This document shows positions 23,030-30,757 of a stretch of DNA of 38,785 nucleotides, one piece after another (positions within the stretch are counted from its first letter, which is position 1; every line of letters begins with the position of its first letter). Both the position numbers and the translations under genes were made by a program. Origin of the DNA: DATAXV01 sp036272915 (GTDB lineage Bacteria > Chloroflexota > Dormibacteria > Dormibacterales > Dormibacteraceae). The stretch lies in assembly GCA_036272915.1 (NCBI GenBank), contig DATAXV010000146.1:1-38785 (forward strand). The letters are read 5' to 3'. A model generated the notes under the pieces. The model was given only the letters and a program-made list of their open reading frames with translations. It ran no database searches and was not told the origin of the DNA.

Positions 23030-23967
23030 CACTCGACCAAACGGCGGCCGGTCAGCCGCAGGAACACGTCCTCGAGCGTGGCGCGGCGGACGAGCAGGCT
23101 CGCGGGATGGAGCCCCTGCTCTTGGAGGCGGGTCGAGGCCCGCTCACCGTCGGCGGTGTAGACGAGGACGCGATCGGGCAGCTGCTCGACCCGGTCGGCG
23201 ACGCCGCCCAGCTTGCCGTCGATCACGGGAGGATCGCCCGGGAAGCGAAGCTCGAGGACCTCGCGGCTGGAGTGCTCCTGGATCAGCTGGCGGGGCGACC
23301 CCTCGGCGACGATCCGGGCCTGGTCCATCACCACCAACCGGTCGCAGAGCTGCTCGGCCTCGTCCATGTAGTGGGTGGTCAGGATCAGCGTCACCCCCTG
23401 CTGCTTGAGGCGGTAGAGGCGCTCCCAGACCAGGTGCCGCGCCTGCGGGTCGAGGCCGGTGGTGGGCTCGTCGAGAAGGAGCATGTCGGGCCGGTTGATG
23501 AGCGCCCTGGCGATGACCAGCCGGCGCTTCATGCCGCCGGAGAGCGGGTCGACCTCGTCGTTGGCGCGCTCGCCGAGCTGGACGAAGTCGAGCAGCTCAT
23601 CGGCCCGCTCTCGCGCCTCGCGACCGGAGAGGTTGAAGTAGCCGCCGTAGATGAGCAGGTTCTCGCGGACCGAGAGCTCGACGTCGAGCGAGTCGAGCTG
23701 GGGGACGACGCCGAGCCGGGACCGGATCCTCGGCCCCTCGTGGCCGGGGTCCATGCCCAGGATCCGGAGGGTGCCCGAACTGACCGGAGAGACGCACCCG
23801 ATCATGCGCATGGTCGAGGTCTTGCCGGCGCCGTTGGGACCGAGAAAACCAAAGGCCTCCCCGGGGTGCACGTCGAAGTCGATGCCGCTCACCGCGACAC
23901 GGTCACCGAAGCGCTTGGTCAGTTGACGCGCGTGTACCAGCGGCTCGTTGGCCGACAGAGGAGACAT
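23029..23967 (-). CDS. ABC transporter ATP-binding protein (NodI/DrrA-like exporter)
   Basis: A 312-residue ATPase. Walker A is GFLGPNGAGKTST, the Q-loop region VVPQLDSLDVELSVREN, the signature DPLSGGMKRRL, Walker B MLLLDEPTTGLDP, and the switch His in LTTHYMDEAEQL. A C-terminal domain of about 80 residues follows (VLELRFPGDPPVIDGKLGG). The text before the signature (NLLIYGGYFNLSGREARERADELLDF) resembles the NodI/daunorubicin resistance group. ATG 23967 gives the normal N-terminus. A TACGCT box lies nine bases upstream. Divergent from the HtrA-like gene. Confidence 0.92.
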   Translation of the reverse strand: MSPLSANEPLVHARQLTKRFGDRVAVSGIDFDVHPGEAFGFLGPNGAGKTSTMRMIGCVSPVSSGTLRILGMDPGHEGPRIRSRLGVVPQLDSLDVELSVRENLLIYGGYFNLSGREARERADELLDFVQLGERANDEVDPLSGGMKRRLVIARALINRPDMLLLDEPTTGLDPQARHLVWERLYRLKQQGVTLILTTHYMDEAEQLCDRLVVMDQARIVAEGSPRQLIQEHSSREVLELRFPGDPPVIDGKLGGVADRVEQLPDRVLVYTADGERASTRLQEQGLHPASLLVRRATLEDVFLRLTGRRLVE

Positions 23968-24004
23968 CAACAGGTGAGCGTACCGGAATTTCAAAGCACC
24001 TCGG

Positions 24005-24016
24005 GAACACTTGTTC
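24005..24016. promoter_or_regulatory. GAACACTTGTTC inverted repeat, LexA-box-like
   Basis: The 12-bp element GAAC-ACTT-GTTC lies in the 141-base divergent region between the ABC ATPase and the serine protease. The core GAAC-N4-GTTC is the Gram-positive type SOS box. This could be chance in so short a motif. No lexA or recA gene is near. Confidence 0.3.
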
Positions 24017-24108
24017 AAGTCCGATCCAAACCGGCCCGTTCCGTTCGCCAGGCCCGTCAGTGGGACATCCAGGTTTCGTTTCGGGAGCCCGTGGTAATGG
24101 AGTAATTC

Positions 24109-25065
24109 ATGTTTCAACCCACGGCGGAGCCCCAGGCGCTCGACGCCTACTCGACAGTGGTGACCGGCGTGGCCGATCGCCTCATCCCCTCGGTGGCGAG
24201 CCTCCGGGTCCGCCGCCAGTTCGGTCCCGGGCGCACGGCGGAGGGCACGGGATCGGCGGTCGTCATCTCCCCCGACGGCTACCTCCTCACCTCGGCGCAC
24301 GTGGTCGCCGACGCCAGCGCCGGAACCGCCGAGTTCGCCGACGGCACCAATGCCCCGCTCGAGGTGGTGGGACGCGATCCGCTCTCCGACCTGGCCGTGG
24401 TCCGGGTGCCCGAATCGGGCCTCGATACGCTGGACCTGGGCAACGCCGACCGGCTCCGGGTCGGCCAGCTGGTGGTCGCGGTGGGGAGCCCCAACGGCCT
24501 CGCCCACTCGGTGACCGCGGGGGTGGTCAGCGCGCTGGGCAGGTCCTTCGCGACCCGGTCCGGCGAGCACAGCCGCATGGTGGAGAACGTGATCCAGACC
24601 GACGCCGCCCTCAATCCGGGCAACTCCGGGGGCGCCCTGGCCGACGCCTCGGCGCGACTGGTCGGCGTCAACACGGCGGTGGCCGGTGTCGGCCTCGGCC
24701 TCGCCGTCCCGATCAACCCGACCACGCTCCATATCGTCAGCGAGCTGATCCGCGAGGGCCGGGTCCGGCGCGCCTACCTGGGTCTGGCCGGCGGCCCCAG
24801 GCGCCTGACCCCGGGCGCGGCCCGCACCGAGGGCCACGACTGGGGACTGGAGATCGTGGAGGTGGTCGGTCAGAGCCCGGCCGCGAGCGCCGGCCTACGT
24901 CCACGGGACGTGCTCCTGGAGATGGACGGCATCGCGATCCAGGGCCCGGGCGACCTCCAGCGGCTGATGACCGGGGAGCGCATCGGCCGGCCGCTGCCGG
25001 CCCGCATCCTGCGCGACGGCAGGGAGACGACGGTGACGGTCACCCCCGCCGAGCTCAAGGACTGA
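24109..25065 (+). CDS. HtrA/DegP-like trypsin-type serine protease with PDZ domain, no signal peptide
   Basis: A 318-residue serine protease. The catalytic triad is His64 (TSAHVV), Asp94 (SDLAVV) and Ser173 (GNSGGAL). A C-terminal PDZ domain follows from about residue 220 (AYLGLAGG...LRPRDVLLEMDG...ILRDGRETTVTV). Usual HtrA proteins carry a signal peptide or membrane anchor; here the N-terminus is a polar helix (MFQPTAEPQALDAYSTVVTG) with neither. The protease therefore probably acts in the cytoplasm. GGAGTAATTC before the ATG supports the start. It ends two bases before the convergent nudix regulator gene. Confidence 0.9.
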   Translation: MFQPTAEPQALDAYSTVVTGVADRLIPSVASLRVRRQFGPGRTAEGTGSAVVISPDGYLLTSAHVVADASAGTAEFADGTNAPLEVVGRDPLSDLAVVRVPESGLDTLDLGNADRLRVGQLVVAVGSPNGLAHSVTAGVVSALGRSFATRSGEHSRMVENVIQTDAALNPGNSGGALADASARLVGVNTAVAGVGLGLAVPINPTTLHIVSELIREGRVRRAYLGLAGGPRRLTPGAARTEGHDWGLEIVEVVGQSPAASAGLRPRDVLLEMDGIAIQGPGDLQRLMTGERIGRPLPARILRDGRETTVTVTPAELKD

Positions 25066-25067
25066 TC

Positions 25068-25871
25068 TCAGGACTCGTCGACGACGTCCTCGGTCTCGTG
25101 CCTCCGCAGCGGGGGCCAGAGCTGGGTGGCCTCTCCCCTCCGGTAGAGGTCGCCCCGCCTCCCCCCCTTGGAGGGCGCGATGTCGCCGACCGAGGTGACG
25201 AAGCCCTGGCGGCTGAGGACCTTGCGGCGGAAGCTCGCCGGGTCCTGGGGCACCCCCCACACCTCCTCGTAGATGGCCCGTAGCTCAGAGAGCGTGAAGG
25301 GCTCCTCGAGGAAGGCTGCGGCCAGCGGCGTGTACTCGATCTTGGCCCGTGCCCGCTCGACCCCGTCGGCCAGGATCCGGGCATGGTCGAAGGCCAGCTC
25401 CGGCCCCGGCCGGTCGGCCTTGCCCTCGCCGCCGTGGTCGAGCGTGACCTCGCTCATCGGCCAGTACCTGGCGAAGTCGGCGTCGTCCCCGGCGCGGGGC
25501 TGGGGCAGGTCGGGCGCGAAGGCCAGGTAGGCGACGGAGACCACCCGCATGCGGGGATCCCGCCCGGGGTCACCGTAGGTCCGTAGCTGCTCCAGATGCA
25601 TGCCCGCCGGCAGCTGGTCCAGTCCGGTCTCCTCGGCGAGCTCCCGCGACGCGGCCTGGTGCAGGCCCTCCTCCGGCTGGACGAAGCCGCCGGGGAGCGC
25701 CCACCGCCTCCGGTATGGGTGGTTCTTGCGCCGCACCAGCAGCACGCTGAAGCGGCCGGAGCGGACGGTGAACAGGACCATGTCGACGGTGACCGCGATC
25801 CGCGGATAGCGGTCGGGGTTGTAGCCGGCCAGGAATGTCCTCTCGTCCTGCCCTCCGGTCGGCGGCGTCAC
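25068..25871 (-). CDS. nrtR: NrtR-type nudix transcriptional regulator
   Basis: A 267-residue protein. Residues about 15-160 form a nudix domain; the nudix box GFVQPEEGLHQAASRELAEE... is intact (Gly, Glu, Arg-Glu, Glu-Glu, Gly). The C-terminal part (FTLSELRAIYEEVWGVPQDP, then FRRKVLSRQGFV) is a winged helix-turn-helix as in NrtR, which senses ADP-ribose and represses NAD salvage genes. The intact nudix box means it may also hydrolyse ADP-ribose. GTG 25871 overlaps the pncB stop by four bases (GTGA), so the two are co-translated, which strongly supports the NAD link. It could regulate the promoter of its own operon at 27348-27392. Confidence 0.85.
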   Translation of the reverse strand: MTPPTGGQDERTFLAGYNPDRYPRIAVTVDMVLFTVRSGRFSVLLVRRKNHPYRRRWALPGGFVQPEEGLHQAASRELAEETGLDQLPAGMHLEQLRTYGDPGRDPRMRVVSVAYLAFAPDLPQPRAGDDADFARYWPMSEVTLDHGGEGKADRPGPELAFDHARILADGVERARAKIEYTPLAAAFLEEPFTLSELRAIYEEVWGVPQDPASFRRKVLSRQGFVTSVGDIAPSKGGRRGDLYRRGEATQLWPPLRRHETEDVVDES

Positions 25872-27217
25872 GCCCCCACCCCCTCGGACACCGATTCCCC
25901 CGCCACGGGCGCCGCGACGATGGCGGGACCGCCGGCCTGGATCGACAACGCGCCGGGCCGGAGCCGGGCCTTGGTCGCGGCGTGGAAGGCCCGCGCCTCC
26001 TCCAGCGAGTGCTCGCAGTGGATCTCGCCGCCACGCATGAACTCGACCTGCAGCGGCTCTCCGGGAGCCTGCGCCGGAGGCTCCCCGAGGACCAGGTGCT
26101 CGGCCGCCGCGAACCCCTCGGCGTCGAACGCCCGGTAGGCCCACTTCCTCCCGGGCAGGTTGGTCTTGCCGGCCGAGCGCTTGGCGACCGGCCGCAGCCG
26201 GCCGTCGGGTGCGTCCGCGATCGCGACCAGCTTGTAGACGAAACCCGGGTTGGGGTGGCCGATCAGCCGCTCGCCGACGCCGAACCCGTCGACGGGACCG
26301 CCGCTCAGCTCCTCCATCGCGTACTCGTCGAGACCGCCGGTCAGTGTGATCCGGGCGTCGCCTGCGCCCAGTTCCCGGAGCAGCCTTCGGGCGGTGGGGA
26401 CGATCTGCAGCAGCTCGCCGGAGTCGATGCGGATGCCGCCCAGCCGGGGCCCGGCGGCGCGGACCGCGTTGCGGATCCCCTCCTCCAGGTCGTAGGTGTC
26501 GACGAGCAGGGTCGTGCCCGGGCCCTGGGTCGCGACCTGGGCCTCGAAGGCCTCCAGCTCGCTCGCGTGGGCCAGCGTGAAGGAGTGGGCGGCCGTACCC
26601 CGCACGGGAACCCCGTAGCGGTAGCCGGCCTCCATGTTCGAGGTCGAGGCGAAGCCGCACAGGTAGGCGGCCCGGGCGGCGTCGACCGCCGCCTGCTCGT
26701 GGGTGCGGCGGGACCCCATCTCCAGGATCGGCCTGCCCGCGGCGGCCGTGACCATCCGAGCCGCCGTGGAGGCGATCCCGGAATCCCAGTTGCAGACGCT
26801 CAGCAGCAGGGTCTCCAGGAGAACCGCCTCACCGAACGAAGCCCGCACCGTGAGCACCGGCGAGCTGGGGAAGTAGATCTCCCCCTCGCGGTAGGCCCAG
26901 AGGTCGCCGCTGAAGCGACGGCCGAGCACGCGCTCCCGGGTGGCCGCGTCGGCGATGCCCTGCTCCTCCAGCCAGCCGACCTGGGGCTCGGTGAAGACGA
27001 ACCGCTGGAGGTAGTCGAGGATCCGGCCCAGACCGGCGAAGACCCCATACCGCCTGTCAGGAGGGAGGCGACGGGCGAAGAGCTCGAAGACCGCCGTCCG
27101 TTCGGCGGCGCCTGAGCGTATCGAGCCCTGCAGGTTGCCGAGCTCGTACTGGTCGGTGTGGAGGGCGATCGAGGGGTCCTCCCCCGTCCGCCAGCGCGGC
27201 CCCGGCTTCGGTCGCAT
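25868..27217 (-). CDS. pncB: Nicotinate phosphoribosyltransferase
   Basis: A 449-residue enzyme that joins nicotinate and PRPP to nicotinate mononucleotide, using ATP, the entry step of NAD salvage. Family elements: LHTDQYELGNLQ at the start, FELFARRLPPDRRYGVFAGL, GFASTSNMEAGYRYGVPVRG, AHSF, RIDSGELLQI, LTGGLDEYAM, and the tail KTNLPGRK. The length is normal for PncB. ATG 27217 has no clear ribosome site; TCTACT lies five bases before it, and an alternative leader of about 124 bases starts at the Pho-type promoter upstream. Co-translated with nrtR. Confidence 0.93.
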   Translation of the reverse strand: MRPKPGPRWRTGEDPSIALHTDQYELGNLQGSIRSGAAERTAVFELFARRLPPDRRYGVFAGLGRILDYLQRFVFTEPQVGWLEEQGIADAATRERVLGRRFSGDLWAYREGEIYFPSSPVLTVRASFGEAVLLETLLLSVCNWDSGIASTAARMVTAAAGRPILEMGSRRTHEQAAVDAARAAYLCGFASTSNMEAGYRYGVPVRGTAAHSFTLAHASELEAFEAQVATQGPGTTLLVDTYDLEEGIRNAVRAAGPRLGGIRIDSGELLQIVPTARRLLRELGAGDARITLTGGLDEYAMEELSGGPVDGFGVGERLIGHPNPGFVYKLVAIADAPDGRLRPVAKRSAGKTNLPGRKWAYRAFDAEGFAAAEHLVLGEPPAQAPGEPLQVEFMRGGEIHCEHSLEEARAFHAATKARLRPGALSIQAGGPAIVAAPVAGESVSEGVGA

Positions 27218-27264
27218 CGACGAGTAGACGCTACCACGAAGGCGGCTGTCTCCAGATAAGGAGA

Positions 27265-27288
27265 GGCCGGGACCCGAAGGCCCCGGCC
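27265..27288 (-). promoter_or_regulatory. UUCG-capped hairpin in the pncB leader (possible attenuator)
   Basis: On the minus strand GGCCGGG-GCC, then UUCG, then GGU-CCCGGCC forms a 10-bp stem (one G-U pair) closed by the very stable C(UUCG)G tetraloop. It is followed on the same strand by a pyrimidine-rich stretch (TCTCCTTATCT). It lies 48 bases before the pncB start and inside the leader expected from the promoter at 27348. It could terminate early transcription (attenuation) or shield the mRNA 5' end. Confidence 0.5.
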
Positions 27289-27347
27289 GGGAGCGGGAAG
27301 GGGACGGAGTTTCTCAGTCGGGTCGGGAAACCGCGAGTTCGACCCGT

Positions 27348-27392
27348 ACCGTACGGGCCCCACGGTTAGGACCCAGTTAGGGGGCGGTTATC
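27348..27392 (-). promoter_or_regulatory. Pho-type promoter facing pncB: three 11-bp repeats and -10 box
   Basis: On the minus strand the units GATAACC (start 27392), CCTAACT (27381) and CCTAACC (27370) follow one another at exactly 11 bases. TACGGT (27353-27348) begins exactly 17 bases after the start of the last unit, the same geometry as at phoU and pstB. Read on the plus strand the units appear as GTTAGG repeats with no -10 at that distance, so the site faces pncB, not the kinase gene. An inverted short repeat GTAG-ACG-CTAC lies near the pncB start and could be an NrtR site, but this is weak. Confidence 0.65.
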
Positions 27393-27452
27393 AGGCGGAT
27401 GGCGGCGATTTCGGCACCTCCGCACACGCTTTTTGTGGACCGAAGGGCCATC

Positions 27453-27458
27453 TATACT
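27453..27458 (+). promoter_or_regulatory. TATACT -10 box of leaderless-type promoter (histidine kinase)
   Basis: TATACT is followed by exactly six bases and the GTG at 27465. No ribosome site lies between. A TTTTTG at 27430-27435 is the only weak -35 candidate at 17 bases. Confidence 0.5.
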
Positions 27459-27464
27459 CGGGCC

Positions 27465-28514
27465 GTGATCTGGGGGCACTGGAGACGGATGCGACATCCG
27501 GAATCGGAGGGCGAGGAGCCCCCCGGACCGTTCGAGGACCTGATCGAGGAGGCGCCGGTGGCGGCGCTCCTGCTCGACCGGGACCAGGCCCTGGTGGCGG
27601 TCAACCGCGCGGCGGCGGCGTTCTTCGAGATCGATCCCGAGCGCCTGCCCCTGGGCCTGATGGAGGCAACCCGGGAAGCCGGACTGGTCGCGGCCCTGAC
27701 CTCGGGAACCCCGGAGAGCGAGGTCCGTCTCTCCCACCGGCGACGCATCGTTGGAACCCTCTCGGTGCCCGGCCCCCGACCCGGTCAGACCCTCCTCTTC
27801 GTCACCGACCTGACCGCGCTGCGCCGCCTGGAGACGGTCCGGCAGGAGTTCGTCGCCAACCTCGCCCATGAACTGATGACGCCGATCACGTCGCTGCGGC
27901 TGGCCGTGGAGAGCCTCCAGGCGCAGGTGCCGGCGGACCAGCGCCGCCGGCTCCTGGACCGGGCGCTTCGCGAGGTCGACAATCTCGCCCTGATCATCAC
28001 CAACCTGCGCCAGCTGGCCCAGCTGGAGGCGGGTGCCGACATCGCCAGGAGCGACAACTTCGAGCTCCGGGCCATGGTCGACGAGGTCATCGATCGCCTC
28101 GACCTGAGCCGGCCGATCGAGGTCGGCGTGCCGACCCTGTGGATGACCAGCGACCGCTCCAAGCTGGCCCAGGCACTGACCAACCTCCTCGACAACGCGG
28201 CCAAGTTCTCACCCGAGGGAAGCGCGGTCGAGGTCGACGCCGAGACCGCCGAGGGCTCCGTGATCCTGCGGGTCAGGGACCACGGGCAGGGGATCTCCCC
28301 CGAGCACTGGGAGCGGGTCTTCGAGCGCTTCTACAAGGTCGACCCGGCCCACTCACGAGGGCAGTCGGGGAGCGGGCTCGGACTCTCCATGGTCCGGCAC
28401 CTCGCGCTGGCCCTGGGCGGAAGGGCGTGGACGGAGGCGGCTGACGGCGGAGGTCAGGTGTTCGCCATCGCCGTTCCGGTTCCGGACATCAAGACGCCTC
28501 AGCGCGCCGACTGA
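27465..28514 (+). CDS. phoR: Soluble PhoR-like sensor histidine kinase
   Basis: A 349-residue kinase. Residues about 20-118 form a PAS-like domain (FEDLIEEAPVAALLLDRDQALVAVN... LLFVTDLTALRRLE). The phospho-acceptor is His135 in FVANLAHELMTPITSLR, followed by the dimerisation helices to about residue 195. The ATPase domain has NLLDNAAKFSPEG (N box), DHGQGISPEH (G1), FERFYKV (F box) and GSGLGLSMV (G2). PhoR kinases normally have membrane segments; none is seen here, so it is cytosolic, perhaps reading the Pst system through PhoU. GTG 27465 follows TATACT by six bases; ATG 27489 with GGAG nearby is an alternative start. Its likely partner regulator lies 3.7 kb downstream beyond the inverted sigma operon. 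Confidence 0.85.
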   Translation: MIWGHWRRMRHPESEGEEPPGPFEDLIEEAPVAALLLDRDQALVAVNRAAAAFFEIDPERLPLGLMEATREAGLVAALTSGTPESEVRLSHRRRIVGTLSVPGPRPGQTLLFVTDLTALRRLETVRQEFVANLAHELMTPITSLRLAVESLQAQVPADQRRRLLDRALREVDNLALIITNLRQLAQLEAGADIARSDNFELRAMVDEVIDRLDLSRPIEVGVPTLWMTSDRSKLAQALTNLLDNAAKFSPEGSAVEVDAETAEGSVILRVRDHGQGISPEHWERVFERFYKVDPAHSRGQSGSGLGLSMVRHLALALGGRAWTEAADGGGQVFAIAVPVPDIKTPQRAD

Positions 28515-28521
28515 GAACGGA

Positions 28522-28560
28522 CGGGGACGACGCCGGCTGGATCCGTCGGATCTCTCCCCG
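28522..28560. terminator. Inverted repeats between convergent kinase and sigma genes
   Basis: An outer pair CGGGGA (28522-28527) / TCCCCG (28555-28560) encloses an inner hairpin GATCC-GTC-GGATC (28540-28552). They fill the 58-base space between two genes that end toward each other and could end both transcripts. Pyrimidine-rich TCTCTCC follows the inner stem on the plus strand. Confidence 0.35.
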
Positions 28561-28572
28561 GTCGCCGACCGC

Positions 28573-29784
28573 TCAGCTGGACCGGTCCGCGGCCTTCCAT
28601 GAGAGGCGCTCCAACAGAACCGCCTGCTCGGCCGTGTTGGTGGTCAGCTCGAGGGCACGCTGGTCGGCCAGTCGTGCCTGATAGGGGTGGCCGGTGGCGC
28701 GGAGCAGCTCCGCCCGAGTCGCATGGAACAGGTGGTAGCGGTCGAGGGTGGCGGCGAGTGTCTCGACCTCGTCGAGCGCAGCCTGCGGTGAGGTGGCGTA
28801 GCGGAGGGCGATGGCCCGATGGAGCCGGGCAACGGGCGAAGGGGCCAGTTCCAGGAGCATGTCGTACAGAAGCACGACCTGCTCCCAGTCTGTCTCCTCG
28901 AAGGTGGGCGCCGCGGCGTGGCAGGCGACGATCGCGGCCTGCAGCTGGTAGGGGCCGGGTCGCCTCTGCCCAGCGGCGCGCACGAGGAGCCGGTCGGCGT
29001 CCGCGATGACCTCCCGGTCCCACCGGGTTCGATCCTGGTCGGCGAGAAGGACGACGCCGCCACCGGCGCTGAACCGGGCCTCCGCTCTTGCTCTGTGAAG
29101 CCGGATCAGAGCCAGCAGTCCGGCCGCCTCGGGTTCGTTGGGCATCAGGTTGTGCAGCTGGGCCGCGACCCACTCGGCGTCGATGGCGAGGTCCTTCGAC
29201 CCCGCCCGTTCGGTGGTTCCCAGGTATCCCTCGTTGAAGAGGAGGTAGATCACGGTGAGGACCTCGCCGATGCGGCTGTCGAGCTCTGTGGGGTCGGGCA
29301 TCCGGTAGGGGATCCCGGCCTCGGAGATCTTGCGCTTGGCCCGGGTGATGCGCTGCGCGACGGTCGTTTCGGGAACCAGGAAGGCGCGGGCGATCTGTGA
29401 CGTGGTCAGGCCGCACACGACCCGGAGCGTGAGGGCGATCTGCGCCTCCCGGGCCAGAGCGGGGTGACAACAGGTGAAGATCAGCCGGAGGCGATCGTCG
29501 GGCGACGGGTCGGGATCGTCGAGCCAGGTGAGCTTGGTGCGATAGTTCGCATCCCGCCGCAGCGCGTCGATGCCGCGGTTGCGGGCGACGGTGTAGAGCC
29601 AGGCATCGGGCCGCTCCGGGATCCCGGTGGTCGGCCAGCGTCGCAGTGCGGCTTCGATCGCGTCCTGGACGAGATCCTCCGCCGTGGCGAAGTCGCCGGT
29701 CACCCGCACGAGCGCGGCGGCGACGTCGCTGGCGTGCTCCCGCACGACCTGGGCGAGCTCGGCGCGGGCTACTGGCTCATTCAC
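28573..29784 (-). CDS. ECF42-type RNA polymerase sigma factor with C-terminal helical-repeat domain
   Basis: A 403-residue sigma factor. Region 2 is near the start (AEDLVQDAIEAALRRWP...AWLYTVARNRGIDALRR). Region 4 follows (LTLRVVCGLTTSQIARAFLVPETTVAQRITRAKRKI). The rest, from about residue 180, is the long TPR-like C-terminal domain of the ECF41/42 class (VIYLLFNEGYLGT, RLHRAIALRYATSPQAALDEVE). These sigma factors have no classical anti-sigma; their tail regulates activity, and genes for YCII/DGPF-type proteins lie next to them, as here. GTG 29784 overlaps the YCII gene stop by eight bases. Confidence 0.92.
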   Translation of the reverse strand: MNEPVARAELAQVVREHASDVAAALVRVTGDFATAEDLVQDAIEAALRRWPTTGIPERPDAWLYTVARNRGIDALRRDANYRTKLTWLDDPDPSPDDRLRLIFTCCHPALAREAQIALTLRVVCGLTTSQIARAFLVPETTVAQRITRAKRKISEAGIPYRMPDPTELDSRIGEVLTVIYLLFNEGYLGTTERAGSKDLAIDAEWVAAQLHNLMPNEPEAAGLLALIRLHRARAEARFSAGGGVVLLADQDRTRWDREVIADADRLLVRAAGQRRPGPYQLQAAIVACHAAAPTFEETDWEQVVLLYDMLLELAPSPVARLHRAIALRYATSPQAALDEVETLAATLDRYHLFHATRAELLRATGHPYQARLADQRALELTTNTAEQAVLLERLSWKAADRSS

Positions 29785-30154
29785 GGCTCGGGGGTATGAG
29801 CGACGTCGCCGGCACCTGGATGGGCCGGATCTCGACCACGGGGCAGCCCGGCCAGGTGCGGACCATTCGCAGCGCCTCGTCGAGGTCGGCGACCTCGACC
29901 TCGCAGTAGCCGCTCACGATCTCCTTGCCTTCGACGAACGGCCCATCGGTGATCAGCGGCTCCTCACCCCGTTCCAGGTGCACGGTCGTCGCCGTGTGCC
30001 CGCCCTGGAGCTTGCTGCCGCCGTGGATCTTGTCGGCGTGGTCGGCGAACCACTTGCCGACGAGCTCGAAGGCACGGGCGCGGCCGTCGGGGCTGAGTGC
30101 CTCGAACTCGTTCATGAATCGCTCGGTCTCAACGAACAGCAGGACGTATCGCAT
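29777..30154 (-). CDS. YCII/DGPF-domain protein
   Basis: A 125-residue protein with the YCII-related signature: MRYVLLFVETERF at the front, the DGPF element in LITDGPFVEGKEIVSGYCEVEVADLDEAL, and the tail VVEIRPIQVP. The fold is ferredoxin-like; the role is not established, though members accompany ECF42 sigma factors. GAGG lies five bases before ATG 30154. The gene is translated just before the sigma gene with an eight-base overlap, which suggests the two products are made in fixed ratio. Confidence 0.9.
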   Translation of the reverse strand: MRYVLLFVETERFMNEFEALSPDGRARAFELVGKWFADHADKIHGGSKLQGGHTATTVHLERGEEPLITDGPFVEGKEIVSGYCEVEVADLDEALRMVRTWPGCPVVEIRPIQVPATSLIPPSRE

Positions 30155-30166
30155 CGGGTCCTCGCA

Positions 30167-30757
30167 TCAGGTGCTTGCGGTTGTCTGCCAGGGAGCCCGC
30201 CCGAGGTACGCGAGCCATCGGGTCTGCTCGTCGGCGCCCTCCGGCGCGGTCAGCTCAGGGCCGAAGAAGCCTGGCATTCGCATCAGATTGTCTCGCGCCC
30301 ACGCATGTGAGGCCGCGACCAGGTCGGCGGGAAGACCGGTGTCGCCGCCTACGGCGTGCCGGACATCCCATGCGTGGATGAGCGCGTCGTTGGTGAGGAT
30401 GGTGATCATCGCGGCGAGCGGCCGGTCGCCGACGCCGGCGAGCGTGATGGCGCGGTCGAGCGGGGCATCGTGGAGGACCTCGTCGCCGGCGGCGCGGACG
30501 GCCCGCCAGCGGGAGACGGGGTCGCCCTGGGCGATCTCGTCCGGCCGCTCCGTCCCGGGGCCGCCGGGCAGGCCCCGGTACTCGTCGCCGGTCACCCAGC
30601 AGCGCATCTGCTCCTGGCCCCAGATGACATGGCCGGCGATGTCGCGAATCGACCACCTGTCGCAGGGCGAAGGCCCGTCCCAGCCCTGGGACGGAACCGC
30701 GGCCAGCGCCTTCCCGAGCTCGTCGAGGCAGCGGCCGTACGACACGAGCGCGCTCAT
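30167..30757 (-). CDS. TIGR03086-like DinB/mycothiol-type metal-binding protein
   Basis: A 196-residue protein of the DinB-like four-helix fold. The first metal His is in SIRDIAGHVIWGQEQM near residue 43; the second motif is NDALIHAWDVRHAVGG near residue 130, with two His. The opening SPCDRWSIRDIAGHV is typical of the TIGR03086/mycothiol maleylpyruvate isomerase group. Mycothiol use is a family possibility and cannot be shown from this window. ATG 30757 overlaps the stop of the VOC gene by four bases (ATGA). It is the second gene of the operon driven toward the ECF sigma gene. Confidence 0.85.
   Translation of the reverse strand: MSALVSYGRCLDELGKALAAVPSQGWDGPSPCDRWSIRDIAGHVIWGQEQMRCWVTGDEYRGLPGGPGTERPDEIAQGDPVSRWRAVRAAGDEVLHDAPLDRAITLAGVGDRPLAAMITILTNDALIHAWDVRHAVGGDTGLPADLVAASHAWARDNLMRMPGFFGPELTAPEGADEQTRWLAYLGRAPWQTTAST

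Noticed and set aside
27365..27393. GTTAGG repeats read as a Pho box for the histidine kinase on the plus strand
   Set aside because: On the plus strand no TANNNT box lies 17 bases after the last unit and the units fit the consensus poorly; on the minus strand both fit exactly.
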